Shown: positions 16,263 to 27,963, counted from the first letter of the stretch. The stretch is 64,000 bases of DNA from JACCXG01 sp963785755 (GCA_963785755.1 CAWAXG010000075.1:434001-498000); one strand, 5' to 3'. Program-made: numbers and translations. The notes: generated by a model from the sequence alone, not told the origin.

Positions 16263-17288
16263 TCAGGCCCCGCCGTACCGGCCGAGCGCGATGTCGACGA
16301 TCTCTTCGACCAGCTGCGTGTAGGTGCGCCCCGCTTTCCTGGCTGCCATCGCGAATTCGGCTTTCGACGCCAGCCACGGATTGGGATTCGCTTCGATGAC
16401 GGCAACCCGGCCATCGGGGCGAAGGCGCATGTCGATTCGGGCATAGTCCCGAAGCTCCAGCGCCTGATACACGGCAAGCGCCGTGGTCTGGAGCAACGAG
16501 ACCGTCTCCTCCGAGAGATCATCCGGCACGATTGACTTCGTGTCGCGGTAGGCGCCGGTGCCCTTGGCCCACTTCACCTCGGCGCCTGCAATGCGCGGGC
16601 GTCCCTCGGGCAGCTTCGACAGATCCAGCTCGACAACCGGAAGAGCCACCGGGTTGTCGTTGCCGAGAACGCCGACATACATCTCGCGTCCTTCGACGTA
16701 CTCCTCGATCAGGACCGGAGAATCGAAGTTCGCATGGAGCCAGTCGATCCGTTCCATCAATTCCCGGATGGATGACACGACGGCATTGAACTCGATCCCG
16801 ATCGATCCGTCCTCGCGCGCCGGCTTGACGATCACCGGAAACTCGAGGTCGTGCGAGAAATCCAGGCGGCCGCGGAAGGACCGGGCGAAGACGGGCGTGT
16901 GAATCCCGTGGAACTCGAGGATCTTCTTCGCGACCCCCTTGTCCTGCGCGTAAAGGAGACCGTGCGACCCCGACCCCGTGAACCGCTTCTCGATCAGCTC
17001 CAGGTAGGCCGCGATGCAGTAATCGGCCGTGTCATTGCCGGCGAACGACTCCGCGAGGTTGAACACGAGATCGCAATCGTTGCGCGAGAGGGCGTGAAGG
17101 CTCTTGAGCGACCCATCGAGGACGTGGAGGGTCGCCTGGTGTCCGAGCTTGCTGAGCGCTTCCGCGACTTCGTCCTCGACTTCCTTCTTGTCGAGGGTAC
17201 GCGTCAGCGGTTTGTCCGCGGCGCCCGCCGTGGCATCTTCCGGTCCTTCCCAACGGTCGACGATGACGGTGATGGTGAGTGTGCCCAC
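16263..17288 (-). CDS. D-alanine--D-alanine ligase-like ATP-grasp protein
   Basis: The 341-residue protein has an amino domain with VFNLAESFAGN, the ATP-grasp lysine region FPVIVKPAREDGSIGIEF, the EEYVEGREMYVGVLG segment and the metal-binding end VIEANPNPWLA. This is the plan of Ddl enzymes, but the NPNPWL ending and the WAKGTGAYRDTK insertion mark a side branch found near stress and peptide-modifying genes. It may join small amino acids or act on another carboxylate. The start is GTG at 17288. No peptidoglycan genes are nearby, so I would not call it ddl. Confidence 0.75.
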   Translation of the reverse strand: MGTLTITVIVDRWEGPEDATAGAADKPLTRTLDKKEVEDEVAEALSKLGHQATLHVLDGSLKSLHALSRNDCDLVFNLAESFAGNDTADYCIAAYLELIEKRFTGSGSHGLLYAQDKGVAKKILEFHGIHTPVFARSFRGRLDFSHDLEFPVIVKPAREDGSIGIEFNAVVSSIRELMERIDWLHANFDSPVLIEEYVEGREMYVGVLGNDNPVALPVVELDLSKLPEGRPRIAGAEVKWAKGTGAYRDTKSIVPDDLSEETVSLLQTTALAVYQALELRDYARIDMRLRPDGRVAVIEANPNPWLASKAEFAMAARKAGRTYTQLVEEIVDIALGRYGGA

Positions 17289-17381
17289 AAAAACGGTCCG
17301 CGCCGATTATAAAGCGACGCGCGCGTGGCCACTACCACTTCCGCTGCCGGACGATTCACACGCAACATCGAGTGGCGATCG

Positions 17382-17446
17382 GTCGCGAGGGTGCAAGGCT
17401 CGATCGCCGTACGGCGATCTTGCCGGCAAAGCGATCGCCCTCGCGC
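17382..17446. other. Nested palindrome in a gene-free stretch
   Basis: A perfect 18-base palindrome GATCGCCGTACGGCGATC lies at 17402-17419, flanked by a second inverted pair GTCGCGAGGG (17382-17391) and CCCTCGCG (17438-17445). It sits in the 473-base region 17289-17761 between the ATP-grasp gene and the kinase gene. I see no credible protein gene there; the short frames present have no family features. Confidence 0.5.
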
Positions 17447-17761
17447 CGGACGATTGGTCTCCACGAGATCCGGAGACACCACGATCCGCCGCCGTCTGTC
17501 GAGGAGCATGGTCAGCGAGGATGATGAATCGTTCGTGGCGGCGTTCACTCTCCGGCATCGGGCGCCGCGCGTGAAATCATTCAACGATCGCGCTGCGCAT
17601 CACGAAATGCGGAAAAGCTCCGTGGCATCTGCATTGGGAGCATCGGTCGCCGATCGACCCGCCTTGAAAGGACGCCCCGAGACAATCGCCCCCGACTGGC
17701 CCTCAAATGTGCTCGGCGGCAGAGCTTTCACACTCTCGGCCGCTGTCGGTTTTTGTCTGAT

Positions 17762-19316
17762 ATGCAAAAAACCGGGCAAGCTGAAGCGTCGACGCGGCAG
17801 AATACGGCGATGGCGACGCCCCCTGTTGCACGGCCACATCGTGCGAGACGGTTGCCCATCCACGCGCGGTTTGCCAGGGTGGTCCGGAACGCTCCGGTGA
17901 TGGTCTGGATATCGAATGCCGACGGGGCGGTGACCTTCGTGAATCGGAAATGGCGGACGTTCACCGCCCGGACCTTCCGGGCCGCGCTCGACGACGGCTG
18001 GATCGAGTCGGTCCATCCTGACGATCGGATAGGCTGTCTCGACGAGTTCTACGGCGCGCTCCAGACCCGACGGCCCCTCGCGCTGCGATATCGAATGCGC
18101 CGCGCCGATGGGCTGTTCCGCGGGATCTGCCACCTCGCGATGCCCCTCTACGAAGAGAACGGGCTGTTCGCCGGGTATCTCGGCGCCTGCTTCGAGACCG
18201 ATGACGACGACGCGGAGGCCGCGGCGCGCCGGGCCGACCACCTGCACCGCGCGGCCGTCAACGCGATGCTGCTGGACGGGTTGATCGCCCATATGAACGA
18301 CGGCGTGCTCGCCGACACCGGCGACGGTCACGAGCCGGTCGTCAACGACGCGTTCCGCAGGATGTTCGGGATTCCGCAGGACGCGACGTCGCTCCAGGAA
18401 ATCGTCCGCCGGCAGCTTCTGAATTCGTCGCAGTACCTGTCCCGCTGTGACGGAGGAAGGCATGTTGCCGCCGACCGAGCTACGCCTGACGGATGGCCGG
18501 ATCCTCGAGCACGAAACCTTCCCGATGCGGTTCGACCACGATCGCCTGATCCATATCTGGCAGTTCCGCGACATCACGAGCCGCAAAAAGGCGGAAGAGG
18601 AATTGCGCGCATCGCGCCACCGCATTCGCGATCTGTCAGCGCATCTCGAGGCGGCCCGCGAGGAAGAACGCCGCGAGCTCGCTCGCGCGCTGCACGACGA
18701 GATCGGTCAGCTCCTGACCGGCATCCGGCTCGAGGTCGCCGCTGCCGTCCAGAAGTTCCAGGACTCCCGGCTCCCGGAGAATTTCGCGGTCGTCGATCGG
18801 CTCCAGGCGGCGGTCGGGCTCGTCGATTTGTCGATCAGCACAGTGCAGAGAATCAGCACCGCGCTCCGGCCGCCGATTCTGGATCACCTCGGCCTGATCG
18901 CGTCGATCCGGTGGGAAGCGGCGGTCTTCGAGCGCCGCACGAGAATCCGCTGTCGGGTGTCATGCGTGCCGGCGGGTCTCGATACGCGCACGCACATCAC
19001 GGTCTTCTATCGAATCCTGCTCGAGGCGCTGACCAACGTCGCGCGCCACGCCAATGCCGGCACCGTCTGGATTCAAGTCCGCCAGAAACCGAATCGCCTG
19101 ATCATGGACGTCCGGGACAACGGCCGGGGAATCAGCGACGAAGCCATCGCGAATCCGCAGACCATGGGCCTGCTCGGCATGCGCGAGCGCGCTCTCTCGG
19201 TCGGCGGCGAGGTTCGGGTCACGCGTCTGCGCTCAGGCGGCACGAGCGTCCTGGTCGACCTCCCCCTCGACGGCGGCCACGAGCTCACGGATCGGACAGC
19301 CGGAGCAGATGCCTAG
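17762..19316 (+). pseudogene. PAS-containing NarX/DegS-type sensor histidine kinase, frame broken once
   Basis: The first part encodes a PAS domain (NAPVMVWISNADGAVTFVN, VHPDDR) and the beginning of a second (LIAHMNDGVLADTGDGHEPVVNDAF). The second PAS then continues in the next frame (LPPTELRLTDGRILEHE, WQFRDITSRKKAEEEL), followed by the HisKA_3 box EEERRELARALHDEIGQLL and the ATPase box LLEALTNVARHANA ... DNGRGI. One extra base near 18446 joins the two. Restored length is about 517 residues with no membrane segment, so a cytoplasmic kinase. Its end overlaps the response regulator by eight bases. ATG at 17762 is taken; a TTG three codons earlier is also open. Confidence 0.82.
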
Positions 19317-19944
19317 AATTCTGATCGTGGATGATCACCCCGTCGTACGTGAAGGAATCGGGCGGGTACTGACGGCGGCCATTCCCGGCGTGGTGTTGGG
19401 AGTGGCGGACAATTCGGTTCAGGCGCTGGCGTCCATGCGCACCGGCGTGTGGAACCTGGTGATCCTCGACCTCGCTCTCCCCGGCGACGACGGGAACGTC
19501 GTCCTCCGCCGACTGCGGCAGCAGCATCCCGCCGTGCCCGTGCTGATCCTGAGCATGCATCCGGCCGATCAGTTCGCGCGCCGATCCGTGCAGGCCGGCG
19601 CGGTCGGCTACATTTCGAAGGGAAGCGACCCGCAGGAGCTGGTGCGGGCGGTCAAAGCGGCGCTGGCCGGGGGGCGCTATCTGCCGGCCGAAGCACAGGG
19701 GGCACCCGAGCAGCACGACCACAGCGGACTGCCGCACGAAGCCCTGTCAGATCGGGAGTATCAGGTTCTGCGAATGATCGGCCAGGGGCTCACGGTTTCG
19801 GAAATCGCCGCCGAGCTGTCGCTGAGCGTGAAGACTGTCAGCACCTATCGGGCACGCATCCTCGAGAAGACGCGGATGCGCACGAACGCCGAACTGATGC
19901 GATACGTGATCACACACGGCCTGGTCCCCTGGCCGCCCTCCTGA
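19309..19944 (+). CDS. NarL/FixJ-family response regulator
   Basis: Receiver domain with Asp8/Asp9, phospho-acceptor Asp54 in LVILDLALPGDDG and the lysine in GAVGYISKGS. It is followed by a LuxR-type helix-turn-helix (LSDREYQVLRMIGQGLTVSE, LSLSVKTVSTYRARILEK). Total 211 residues. The start overlaps the end of the sensor kinase, making them one two-component unit. Because the kinase frame is broken in this sequence, the pair may be non-functional if the break is real. Confidence 0.92.
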   Translation: MPRILIVDDHPVVREGIGRVLTAAIPGVVLGVADNSVQALASMRTGVWNLVILDLALPGDDGNVVLRRLRQQHPAVPVLILSMHPADQFARRSVQAGAVGYISKGSDPQELVRAVKAALAGGRYLPAEAQGAPEQHDHSGLPHEALSDREYQVLRMIGQGLTVSEIAAELSLSVKTVSTYRARILEKTRMRTNAELMRYVITHGLVPWPPS

Positions 19945-19963
19945 TTCAGGTCGCACCCGACGA

Positions 19964-21046
19964 TTACCGCGGCAAGGTGAAGTTGGCCGTCACTGTGATG
20001 GCGAGCTGCGTCGGCGCGCCGCCGACCCGGATGGGTTCGAATTCCCACTGCTTGACAGCGTCGATCACCGCCTGATTCAACATCGGAATCGACTGCACGA
20101 CCCGCGCGTCTGCGACCCGGCCTCGTTCATCGACCGTCGCTGCCACGACGACATTGCCCTGAACGCCAGCGGAAATCGCCATTGGCGCATAGACCGGCCG
20201 CACATCCTTGACTTTCACCGGAGCCGCCGCGGAACCTGAGGTATACGACGTCCGGGCGTAGCGCTCGGCGACCTGCTCGGGCGTCGGGCCGCCCGGAACC
20301 GGGGGTGGCGGTGGGGGAGGTGGCGGAGGGGGTGCGCCCACGGGCACTCCGATCGCTGTGCCGGCCGGAGCGTTCTGCCGCAGCTGCAGCGCGCGGTTGC
20401 GCAGTGCGTCAGCCAGTTTCAACAACTCCTGCTGTCTCGCGGCGTCGGTTTCCAAAGGGGCCTGCACCCGCAGCAGGAGATTCTTGTAGACGAGCGCGTC
20501 CACATAATCCGCCTTGATCGCCAGGGCCCGGTCTTCGGCCGCGATCCCGCGCTCGATGTAGGTCAGCTTCGCCGCCGGCGTGAGCGCCTGATCTCTCGTC
20601 TTCTCGAAGTAGTAGGTGCCAACCACGTGGTGGCCCTCGGGATTCGTCGGATCGAGCTCGGCCGCGCGCTCCAGCATCTCGACGCTGCGGTCGAACTGCC
20701 CCGATCGGTTATAGACACTGGCGAGCGCACGATAGACAGCGACGTTCGATGGCTCGAGCTGGCGGGCTTTCATCAGCGTCGCTTCGGCTTCGGCAAACGC
20801 TCCGCGGATCTCCTGAAGCTTCGCCAGCTCGATGAGAAGGCGGGTATCGTTCGGCGCCGTGGCAAGCGCCTTCTTCAGGTCGGTTTCCTGTTTCCCTTCG
20901 GATGCTGGCGCGCCGGGCCTGGCATCTCGCGGTGGCATCTGCTGCACACCCGATCGCCCCGCCGCGCTCATGACGTCTGATGCTGTGGCGATCGCAAGAC
21001 CGCCGGCAAAGGCGATCGCGATGGCGCTGGTCACCGTGGTTCTCAT
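19964..21046 (-). CDS. Exported TPR protein with TonB-type C-terminal domain
   Basis: The 360-residue protein starts with a signal peptide or anchor (FAGGLAIATASDVMSAAG). Three or more TPR units follow between about 55 and 215 (ELAKLQEIRGAFAEAEATL, VYRALASVYNRSGQFDRSV), then a proline run near 245-258, and a TonB_C fold at 275-360 (APMAISAGVQGNVVVAATVDERG, VIDAVKQWEFEPI). Such proteins may energise outer-membrane transporters, although many stand-alone TonB_C proteins have no proven role. ATG at 21046 has a strong GAGGAGG box six bases before it. It is downstream of the PadR-hypothetical pair and probably shares their transcript. Confidence 0.85.
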   Translation of the reverse strand: MRTTVTSAIAIAFAGGLAIATASDVMSAAGRSGVQQMPPRDARPGAPASEGKQETDLKKALATAPNDTRLLIELAKLQEIRGAFAEAEATLMKARQLEPSNVAVYRALASVYNRSGQFDRSVEMLERAAELDPTNPEGHHVVGTYYFEKTRDQALTPAAKLTYIERGIAAEDRALAIKADYVDALVYKNLLLRVQAPLETDAARQQELLKLADALRNRALQLRQNAPAGTAIGVPVGAPPPPPPPPPPPVPGGPTPEQVAERYARTSYTSGSAAAPVKVKDVRPVYAPMAISAGVQGNVVVAATVDERGRVADARVVQSIPMLNQAVIDAVKQWEFEPIRVGGAPTQLAITVTANFTLPR

Positions 21047-21123
21047 GACGATCCTCCTCGAAACTCGCCAAAAAGGCGGGCTCTCTTACCCATCGGCCAG
21101 AGTCGACCTCCCGGCCTCTGTGA

Positions 21124-21582
21124 CTAAGGCGTGCAATTCACCGGATTCGTCGGCCTGAATGCCGGCGGCGCACAGGGTGGAGGCGGCGGTGGCGGGGGCG
21201 GCGGCGCCTCCGTCCGCCTCGGAAACTCCGGAGCGTCGGGCAATGGCGGCAACGGAGACGTCCGCGACGCGATCACCAGCAACAGCGCCAGCACACTTCC
21301 CACGCCGACCACGACAGCGATTCGCCGCCGCGAACCGTTCGCGACCTGACCCTGCTCGAACCTCCACGCGAGATCGTCCGGTATTCCTATCAACAGGCGG
21401 GCGACGATCTGAACGGCGTACGCCATGCCGGTCGACGCACCCGGATCGTGCTGGCTCTCCCAGAGATCCGACTCGAGCTCGCGCCGGCGAGCCTCGCGGA
21501 CCGGCGGCGGCGTGCGCCACGTGTACAACAGGGTCCAGATGCGAACCAGCGACGCGGCCAGCCGCACGGATAACCGGGTCAT
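21124..21582 (-). CDS. Small membrane-anchored protein of unknown function, PadR-linked
   Basis: This 152-residue protein has a helical amino part with a REARRRELESDLWESQHDP motif, one transmembrane helix at about 88-107, and a proline-rich tail ending with two cysteines (PPCAPP, NPVNCTP). The RRRELESDLWE segment recurs in proteins encoded next to PadR regulators in Acidobacteria, where it is annotated as hypothetical. Its start overlaps the PadR stop by four bases (ATGA), so expression is tied to the regulator. The tail would lie outside the membrane if the basic amino part is inside. Function unknown; a membrane partner or sensor of the PadR unit is a guess. Confidence 0.65.
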   Translation of the reverse strand: MTRLSVRLAASLVRIWTLLYTWRTPPPVREARRRELESDLWESQHDPGASTGMAYAVQIVARLLIGIPDDLAWRFEQGQVANGSRRRIAVVVGVGSVLALLLVIASRTSPLPPLPDAPEFPRRTEAPPPPPPPPPPCAPPAFRPTNPVNCTP

Positions 21583-21941
21583 GCCGGCGCCACGCCCCGG
21601 CGCGTGCGCCGCGGCGCCCCTTTCCGTGCCGCCGGGCTCGCCTCGCGCGCAGCGGTTTCACCAGCCGCGGTCAGCGTGTAAAGCCGGCGTCCGGGACGAT
21701 TTTCACGGGCGGGAATTTCGGGATCTTCCCATCGGCTCTCGAGCATCCCCATGGCCTCGAGCCGGCCAAGGGCGCGATAGAGCGTGCCGTACGCAGTCAG
21801 CAGCCGCCGTTCCGAATCGTCCGCGAGCTGCCTGGCCAGTTCGTATCCATGGAATTCCTTCACGCCGCGCCGGCGAAGAGCCGAGGCGCTGGCGCAAATC
21901 GCCTCTTCGAGTGGCACGAGCGCGCCTGGTTTCCGTCGCAT
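21579..21941 (-). CDS. PadR-family transcriptional regulator
   Basis: A 120-residue winged-helix protein with the family pattern FHGYELARQLAD, YGTLYRALGRLEAMGMLESRWED and GRRLYTLTAAGETAARE. The tail is basic. PadR proteins usually repress a neighbouring membrane or transport gene. Here the linked genes are the small membrane protein (four-base overlap) and the TonB-TPR protein behind it. ATG at 21941 follows an AT-rich stretch that could hold the promoter. Confidence 0.88.
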   Translation of the reverse strand: MRRKPGALVPLEEAICASASALRRRGVKEFHGYELARQLADDSERRLLTAYGTLYRALGRLEAMGMLESRWEDPEIPARENRPGRRLYTLTAAGETAAREASPAARKGAPRRTRRGVAPA

Positions 21942-22015
21942 GCGGATATTATAAGCAGATATATGCTGTTTATGTCAACACCCATTCTAGCGAGCAAATA
22001 TCACTCATGCGCCCT

Positions 22016-22140
22016 GTTCTTCCGCCCAACCGCCTCCGCCAAGGCTACGGCGGTCTCGCCGACCAGCCTCCGCTAAAGCTACGGCGGTCCGCCGGAGCCT
22101 TGGCGAAGGCGGAAGCGCTTCGCGCGAAGGCGGATGGAGG
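22016..22140. repeat. Dispersed palindromic GC-rich repeat element, copy 1
   Basis: This intergenic stretch is made of alternating direct and inverted words such as CCTCCGCCAAGGCTACGGCG, CTCCGCTAAAGCTACGGCGG and GAGCCTTGGCGAAGGCGGA, able to fold into nested hairpins. A related copy in opposite orientation lies at about 52900-52985. It fills most of the 329-base gap between the PadR gene and the sugar isomerase gene. No protein is encoded. Confidence 0.7.
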
Positions 22141-22225
22141 AAGCCACGATGTCGACGGAACAAGACGGAAGCTCTAACGATCGCCGATGCCCGATCGCGC
22201 CCTGATCCTGATCCCTGATCCCGAA

Positions 22226-22266
22226 AATGCGCCCGAGTCCCGAGTCCCGAGCCCCGAGTCCCGAGC
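22226..22266. repeat. CCCGAGT word array
   Basis: Five or more near-copies of the seven-base word TCCCGAG/GCCCCGAG follow one another, ending at the stop of the sugar isomerase gene. The same word family recurs at 59408-59610. Confidence 0.6.
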
Positions 22267-22270
22267 ATGC

Positions 22271-23197
22271 TCAGCCAGCCTTGGTGAAGGGCTTCTCCCC
22301 GGCGAGGATCTTGTCGACTCTGGCGGACACGTCCTTCAGATAGGCGGCGTCACCACCCGAGAGCTCCGTCGTCATGTAGCCGGAGAACTTGATGTCGGCG
22401 AGCGCGCGTCGCACTTCGGGCCAGTTGATGTCGCCTTCTCCGAGATTCACCCACGAATAGCGGGAGCTCTTGCGATCGACGGTGAAATCCTTCACGTGCA
22501 GCTTGACGATGCGTGAGCCGAGCGTGCGGATCCAGTCCTGGGGGAAGCCGTAAAGGACAACGTTGCCGACGTCGAAGTAGGCGCGCACCCACCGTGAATC
22601 GAATTCATCGACGTAACGCGCGAATTCGATTGGGCTGAGCAGGAACTTGTTCCACACCTCTTCAATCGCGATGACCACCTTCAGGTCGGCAGCTTTCGGC
22701 ATGAGCTGTTCGCGGATGACCCGCTGGGATCGCGTATAGGCGTCCTGATAGGACGTCGACTCGTCCACGACGGCGGGCACGAGCAGGACCGCGTCGGCGC
22801 CCCAGAGCGCCGCATTGCGAAGCGACGTTTCCATCCCGACAACACTCCGCTTGACCACCGCGGGGTCAGCGCTCGAGAGCGGCGCGGCCCAGTGTTCGAC
22901 GTTCATGACCGAGTGGATTTTCAAACCGGTCTTCTTCGATGCGTCGCGAATCTCCGCCGCTTCTTCGTCCTTGACGACGGTGCGCATCTCGATTCCCTCG
23001 AACCCGGCGTCGCGGGCGAGCGCAAACCGCGCCTCGTACGAGAGCTCGCGCGGCAGCATCGAAATGAGTGTCGATTTGCGGATGCCGGTGCTCGCGCTCG
23101 TGGGCTGCGTCTGGCTCATCGCCGCGACGTTGCGCGAAACGCCCGCTGCCGCGGCAAGTCCGGCAAGTGATTTCAGAAACGTTCGCCGATTGTCCAT
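22271..23197 (-). CDS. Tat-exported sugar phosphate isomerase/epimerase-like TIM barrel protein
   Basis: The 308-residue protein begins MDNRRTFLKSLAGLAAAAG, a twin-arginine-like signal (RR-x-F-L-K), then a xylose-isomerase-like barrel: YEARFALARDAGFEGIEMR, IHSVMNVEHW, VIAIEEVWNKFLLSP, AYFDVGNVVLYG, IVKLHVKDF and GEGDINWPEV. The acidic and histidine metal ligands of the barrel are present. Exported members are common in Acidobacteria and Planctomycetes and act on plant or bacterial sugars; the true substrate is unknown. An upstream in-frame TTG or GTG would spoil the signal, so ATG at 23197 is used, with a GGAGTGG-like box before it. It lies 96 bases after the creatininase gene. Confidence 0.85.
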   Translation of the reverse strand: MDNRRTFLKSLAGLAAAAGVSRNVAAMSQTQPTSASTGIRKSTLISMLPRELSYEARFALARDAGFEGIEMRTVVKDEEAAEIRDASKKTGLKIHSVMNVEHWAAPLSSADPAVVKRSVVGMETSLRNAALWGADAVLLVPAVVDESTSYQDAYTRSQRVIREQLMPKAADLKVVIAIEEVWNKFLLSPIEFARYVDEFDSRWVRAYFDVGNVVLYGFPQDWIRTLGSRIVKLHVKDFTVDRKSSRYSWVNLGEGDINWPEVRRALADIKFSGYMTTELSGGDAAYLKDVSARVDKILAGEKPFTKAG

Positions 23198-23293
23198 GAG
23201 CCACTCCTCACCAATGTGTCCTGGCCTTGTCTTTCCGAAACGCCTTGCGCGGTCCATATACTCTCGGCGGTCTGGCGCCCCGCGCAGGGCCGA

Positions 23294-24091
23294 TCATTTC
23301 CGCGGCGGCATTGCCGTGAACGTGCGCTCGATGTTGTCCAGCAGAGCCAGCGTCGAGCGCACACCCGCTTCGATGTACCGCTCTCCCTTTTCCGCAGTTG
23401 ACCCGCGAGCATCGCCCCAGGTACCGGACTTGGTCGCCCAGTACACCGACCCGGGGGAGGTGAAGAAGAATGCCGTGTGCACCGCTCCGGTATTCGCGAT
23501 GGTGTACTCGGGGAACGGAGGGAACTCGGCATTCGCGCGATCCATGTCGACGAGCTGCGGATTGATCGCGAGCACCGCGGAGGTCTCCGCGGCGTTCGCA
23601 TGGAGGCCGTTCTTGAGCCCCATCCACTCGCTGACATCCTCCGCGGTCATGCCATCCCAGTAGTTGACCGGAAACGCCTTCACGTCTTTCGAGAGCTTGT
23701 CGGCGACATTGGCGCAGGCGTACGCGATCGCATAGGTGTTGTCATAGTGACCGTTGAGGAACACGATCCGTTTGAAGCCCGACGTGGCGAACCCGACGCA
23801 CAGGTCCTCAATCAGCGCCATGAAGGTCGGAATCCTGATGTACACGAGGCCGGTGAAGCCGGCGTGAGGATACGACAGGGCGTAGTTGATCGGCGGCGCG
23901 ACGAGCGCCCCGACCCGCGAGGCGATGCGCCGCGCGATCTCGTTGGGGATGAGCACGTCGGTCAAGAGCGGCGCGTGCGGGCCGTGCTGCTCGGTGGCGC
24001 CGGTGGGAATGATTACCGTATGGTTGGTCTTCAGAAACTCTTCGACTTCGGGATTGGTCATCTCGCCGAGGAACACGGTCTTTGGCTTCAT
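23294..24091 (-). CDS. Creatininase-family amidohydrolase
   Basis: The protein of 265 residues carries the family metal motifs: IPTGATEQHGPHAPLLTD near 30-46, FLNGHYDNTYA in the middle (usual form NGHGGN) and GLHANAAETS (usual form HAGExET). The changed NGHYDN and HANAAET versions keep the key His, Asn and Glu. Members hydrolyse small cyclic amides or formamides, such as creatinine or mycofactocin precursor peptides, so the substrate is open. No signal peptide. It is upstream of the sugar isomerase gene on the same strand and they may be co-transcribed. Confidence 0.85.
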   Translation of the reverse strand: MKPKTVFLGEMTNPEVEEFLKTNHTVIIPTGATEQHGPHAPLLTDVLIPNEIARRIASRVGALVAPPINYALSYPHAGFTGLVYIRIPTFMALIEDLCVGFATSGFKRIVFLNGHYDNTYAIAYACANVADKLSKDVKAFPVNYWDGMTAEDVSEWMGLKNGLHANAAETSAVLAINPQLVDMDRANAEFPPFPEYTIANTGAVHTAFFFTSPGSVYWATKSGTWGDARGSTAEKGERYIEAGVRSTLALLDNIERTFTAMPPRK

Positions 24092-24240
24092 TACTCCTCC
24101 GTCGGCACGGTCACGCGCCGTGAACGTTGTAGCACAACCACTCGTGGAAGTTCACGGACAGGACGGGGTTCGCCATCATTCCAGCCAACATAAAGCTGAT
24201 CGGCACCGTCTAACCGGTCGGACTTGTTGAGGAGACCCAC

Positions 24241-26676
<2,436 letters not shown>

Positions 26677-26679
26677 GTC

Positions 26680-26775
26680 ACGTGCTTCGTGCCACGGGCT
26701 GCAAGCTCACGTGCTTCGTGCTCACGTCCTAGGTGCTCACGTGCTGCTCGCGCTACGTGCGGACGTGCTCACGCA
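26680..26775. repeat. GCACGTG word array, copy 1
   Basis: Degenerate copies of CACGTGCT / GCTCACGT follow the ADOP stop, and the last ones run into the end of the mutarotase gene. Related arrays lie at 27888-27960 and 35998-36110. Confidence 0.55.
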
Positions 26776-27652
26776 CATCCTCGATGCTGATTTCTGCCGT
26801 CATCGTGTGAGTGGCGCCAGGTGCGAGTTGAATCGCGGCGTCGCCGGCGTTGGCGGTCTCCACGCAGACCATCTCGCGCCACTCGTCATCGCCGAGATCG
26901 GGCACCGCCCGGGCCCTCTCGACCCAGGGATTCCAGACGACTGTCGTGTTCGATCCGGACTTGGTGATGACGATGCGCCGGGAGCCGGGATCGTGGATGA
27001 CGCAGGGCGCGTCAGTATCGAGATACACGCGATCGGTCTCGCCGGCGAAACGAATCGGGGCGTCGCCTTGCAGCTTCCTCGCGAAGGCGGCAACCTTGTC
27101 GAGGTAATCGGTGTTTTGAAGGCCATCGACGGAGACCCGTTCGACGTCCCGCACCGCGAAGTATGTGTGAAGCGCCTCCTCGAACCTGAACGGCCTGATA
27201 TCCCGGTTCTCCACCTCCAGCGTCATCGTCAACCGCGAACCGATCGTGATTCGGTGCCTGATGGCGAATGCGTGAGGCCAATGAGCAGACATCGCCGCAT
27301 CCCCCTGCAGTGAGAACGCGAGCGACACTGTTCCATCGGAGGCTTCGCGAGCTTCAGTGAGTGTCCATACCGCGGTTCGAGCAAACCCGTGTGCCGGCGC
27401 GCCGCCCGCGCTCGGATGCGGACCAAACCATGGAAAGCAGATTGGCACTCCTCCGCGAATCGGCCTGCCTGGTTCTAACGCACTCCTGCGGCTCATGAAG
27501 AGAACCGGGGCATTCGCATGCGAGGGCTGCCAGCGCGCCACGTGCGCGCCGTGGAAATACACCGCTGCTGTCGCCAGACCAGTTGCGATCTCGAGGTGCG
27601 GCAGTTCGCCCGGAACTAGTTGGACAGGATCGGGAAGGGTGTTCGGGTTCAA
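26753..27652 (-). CDS. D-hexose-6-phosphate mutarotase (YeaD-like aldose epimerase family)
   Basis: The 299-residue beta-sandwich protein has the family features AAVYFHGAHVARWQP, GVPICFPWFGPHP, AHGFARTAVWTL, the late FRFEEALHTYFAV (catalytic His region) and WNPWVERARAVPDLGDDEWREMVCVETAN with the catalytic Glu. YeaD-type enzymes interconvert alpha and beta anomers of glucose-6-phosphate. The start is a TTG at 27652, the only start that keeps the first strand; it lies in a GGTTCAAGG word array. The last few codons lie in a CACGT word array, so the carboxyl tail may be variable between relatives. Confidence 0.87.
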   Translation of the reverse strand: MNPNTLPDPVQLVPGELPHLEIATGLATAAVYFHGAHVARWQPSHANAPVLFMSRRSALEPGRPIRGGVPICFPWFGPHPSAGGAPAHGFARTAVWTLTEAREASDGTVSLAFSLQGDAAMSAHWPHAFAIRHRITIGSRLTMTLEVENRDIRPFRFEEALHTYFAVRDVERVSVDGLQNTDYLDKVAAFARKLQGDAPIRFAGETDRVYLDTDAPCVIHDPGSRRIVITKSGSNTTVVWNPWVERARAVPDLGDDEWREMVCVETANAGDAAIQLAPGATHTMTAEISIEDVREHVRT

Positions 27653-27680
27653 GGGTTCAGGGGTTCAAGAGTTGAGGCGG
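27643..27680. repeat. GGTTCAAGGG word array, copy 1
   Basis: Four imperfect copies of GGTTCA(A/G)GGG stand at the 5' end of the mutarotase gene. A similar array is at 55318-55345 and a single word at about 60597. Confidence 0.5.
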
Positions 27681-27776
27681 TCGAGGAATTCGATTGGACG
27701 TTCGGATGGTAGCGCAGACGGTGCCGCAGCCTGCCTAGCCGAAGCCGGCCTCGTGATCGCAGCCGGGGGCGAAGGC

Positions 27777-27863
27777 TGGTGCCGGAGGTGGGGGTCGAAC
27801 CCACACGCCCCGAAGGTAACGGGATTTTGAGTCCCGCGCGTCTGCCAGTTTCACCACTCCGGC
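27777..27863 (-). tRNA. tRNA-Leu (anticodon CAA)
   Basis: The minus strand folds into a class II tRNA. The acceptor GCCGGAG pairs with CTCCGGC, and the D arm contains GGTGAAACTGGCAGA. The anticodon stem CGGGA/TCCCG holds the loop CTCAAAA (anticodon CAA), followed by a long variable arm of about 15 bases. The T arm is GTGGG-TTCGACC-CCCAC. The CCA end is encoded (27777-27779), with discriminator A. It would read UUG leucine codons. It sits between two word-repeat arrays, outside any operon. Confidence 0.95.
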
Positions 27864-27887
27864 CCGAGAGGTCTGTTCAGTATAAGC

Positions 27888-27960
27888 CACGCCGCGAGCA
27901 CGGAGCACGTGGCACGCGCACGTGAGCACGTGGCACTTGGCACGTAGGACGTAGGAGGAC
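27888..27960. repeat. GCACGTG word array, copy 2
   Basis: About nine degenerate copies of GCACGTGG / GCACGTAG lie between the tRNA gene and the stop of the hybrid kinase gene. Confidence 0.6.
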
Positions 27961-27963
27961 GTG

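Noticed and set aside
17204..17584. A 126-codon minus-strand frame in the gap before the kinase
   Set aside because: It overlaps the start of the ATP-grasp gene in another frame, is rich in Arg/Ser without fold features, and includes the palindrome.
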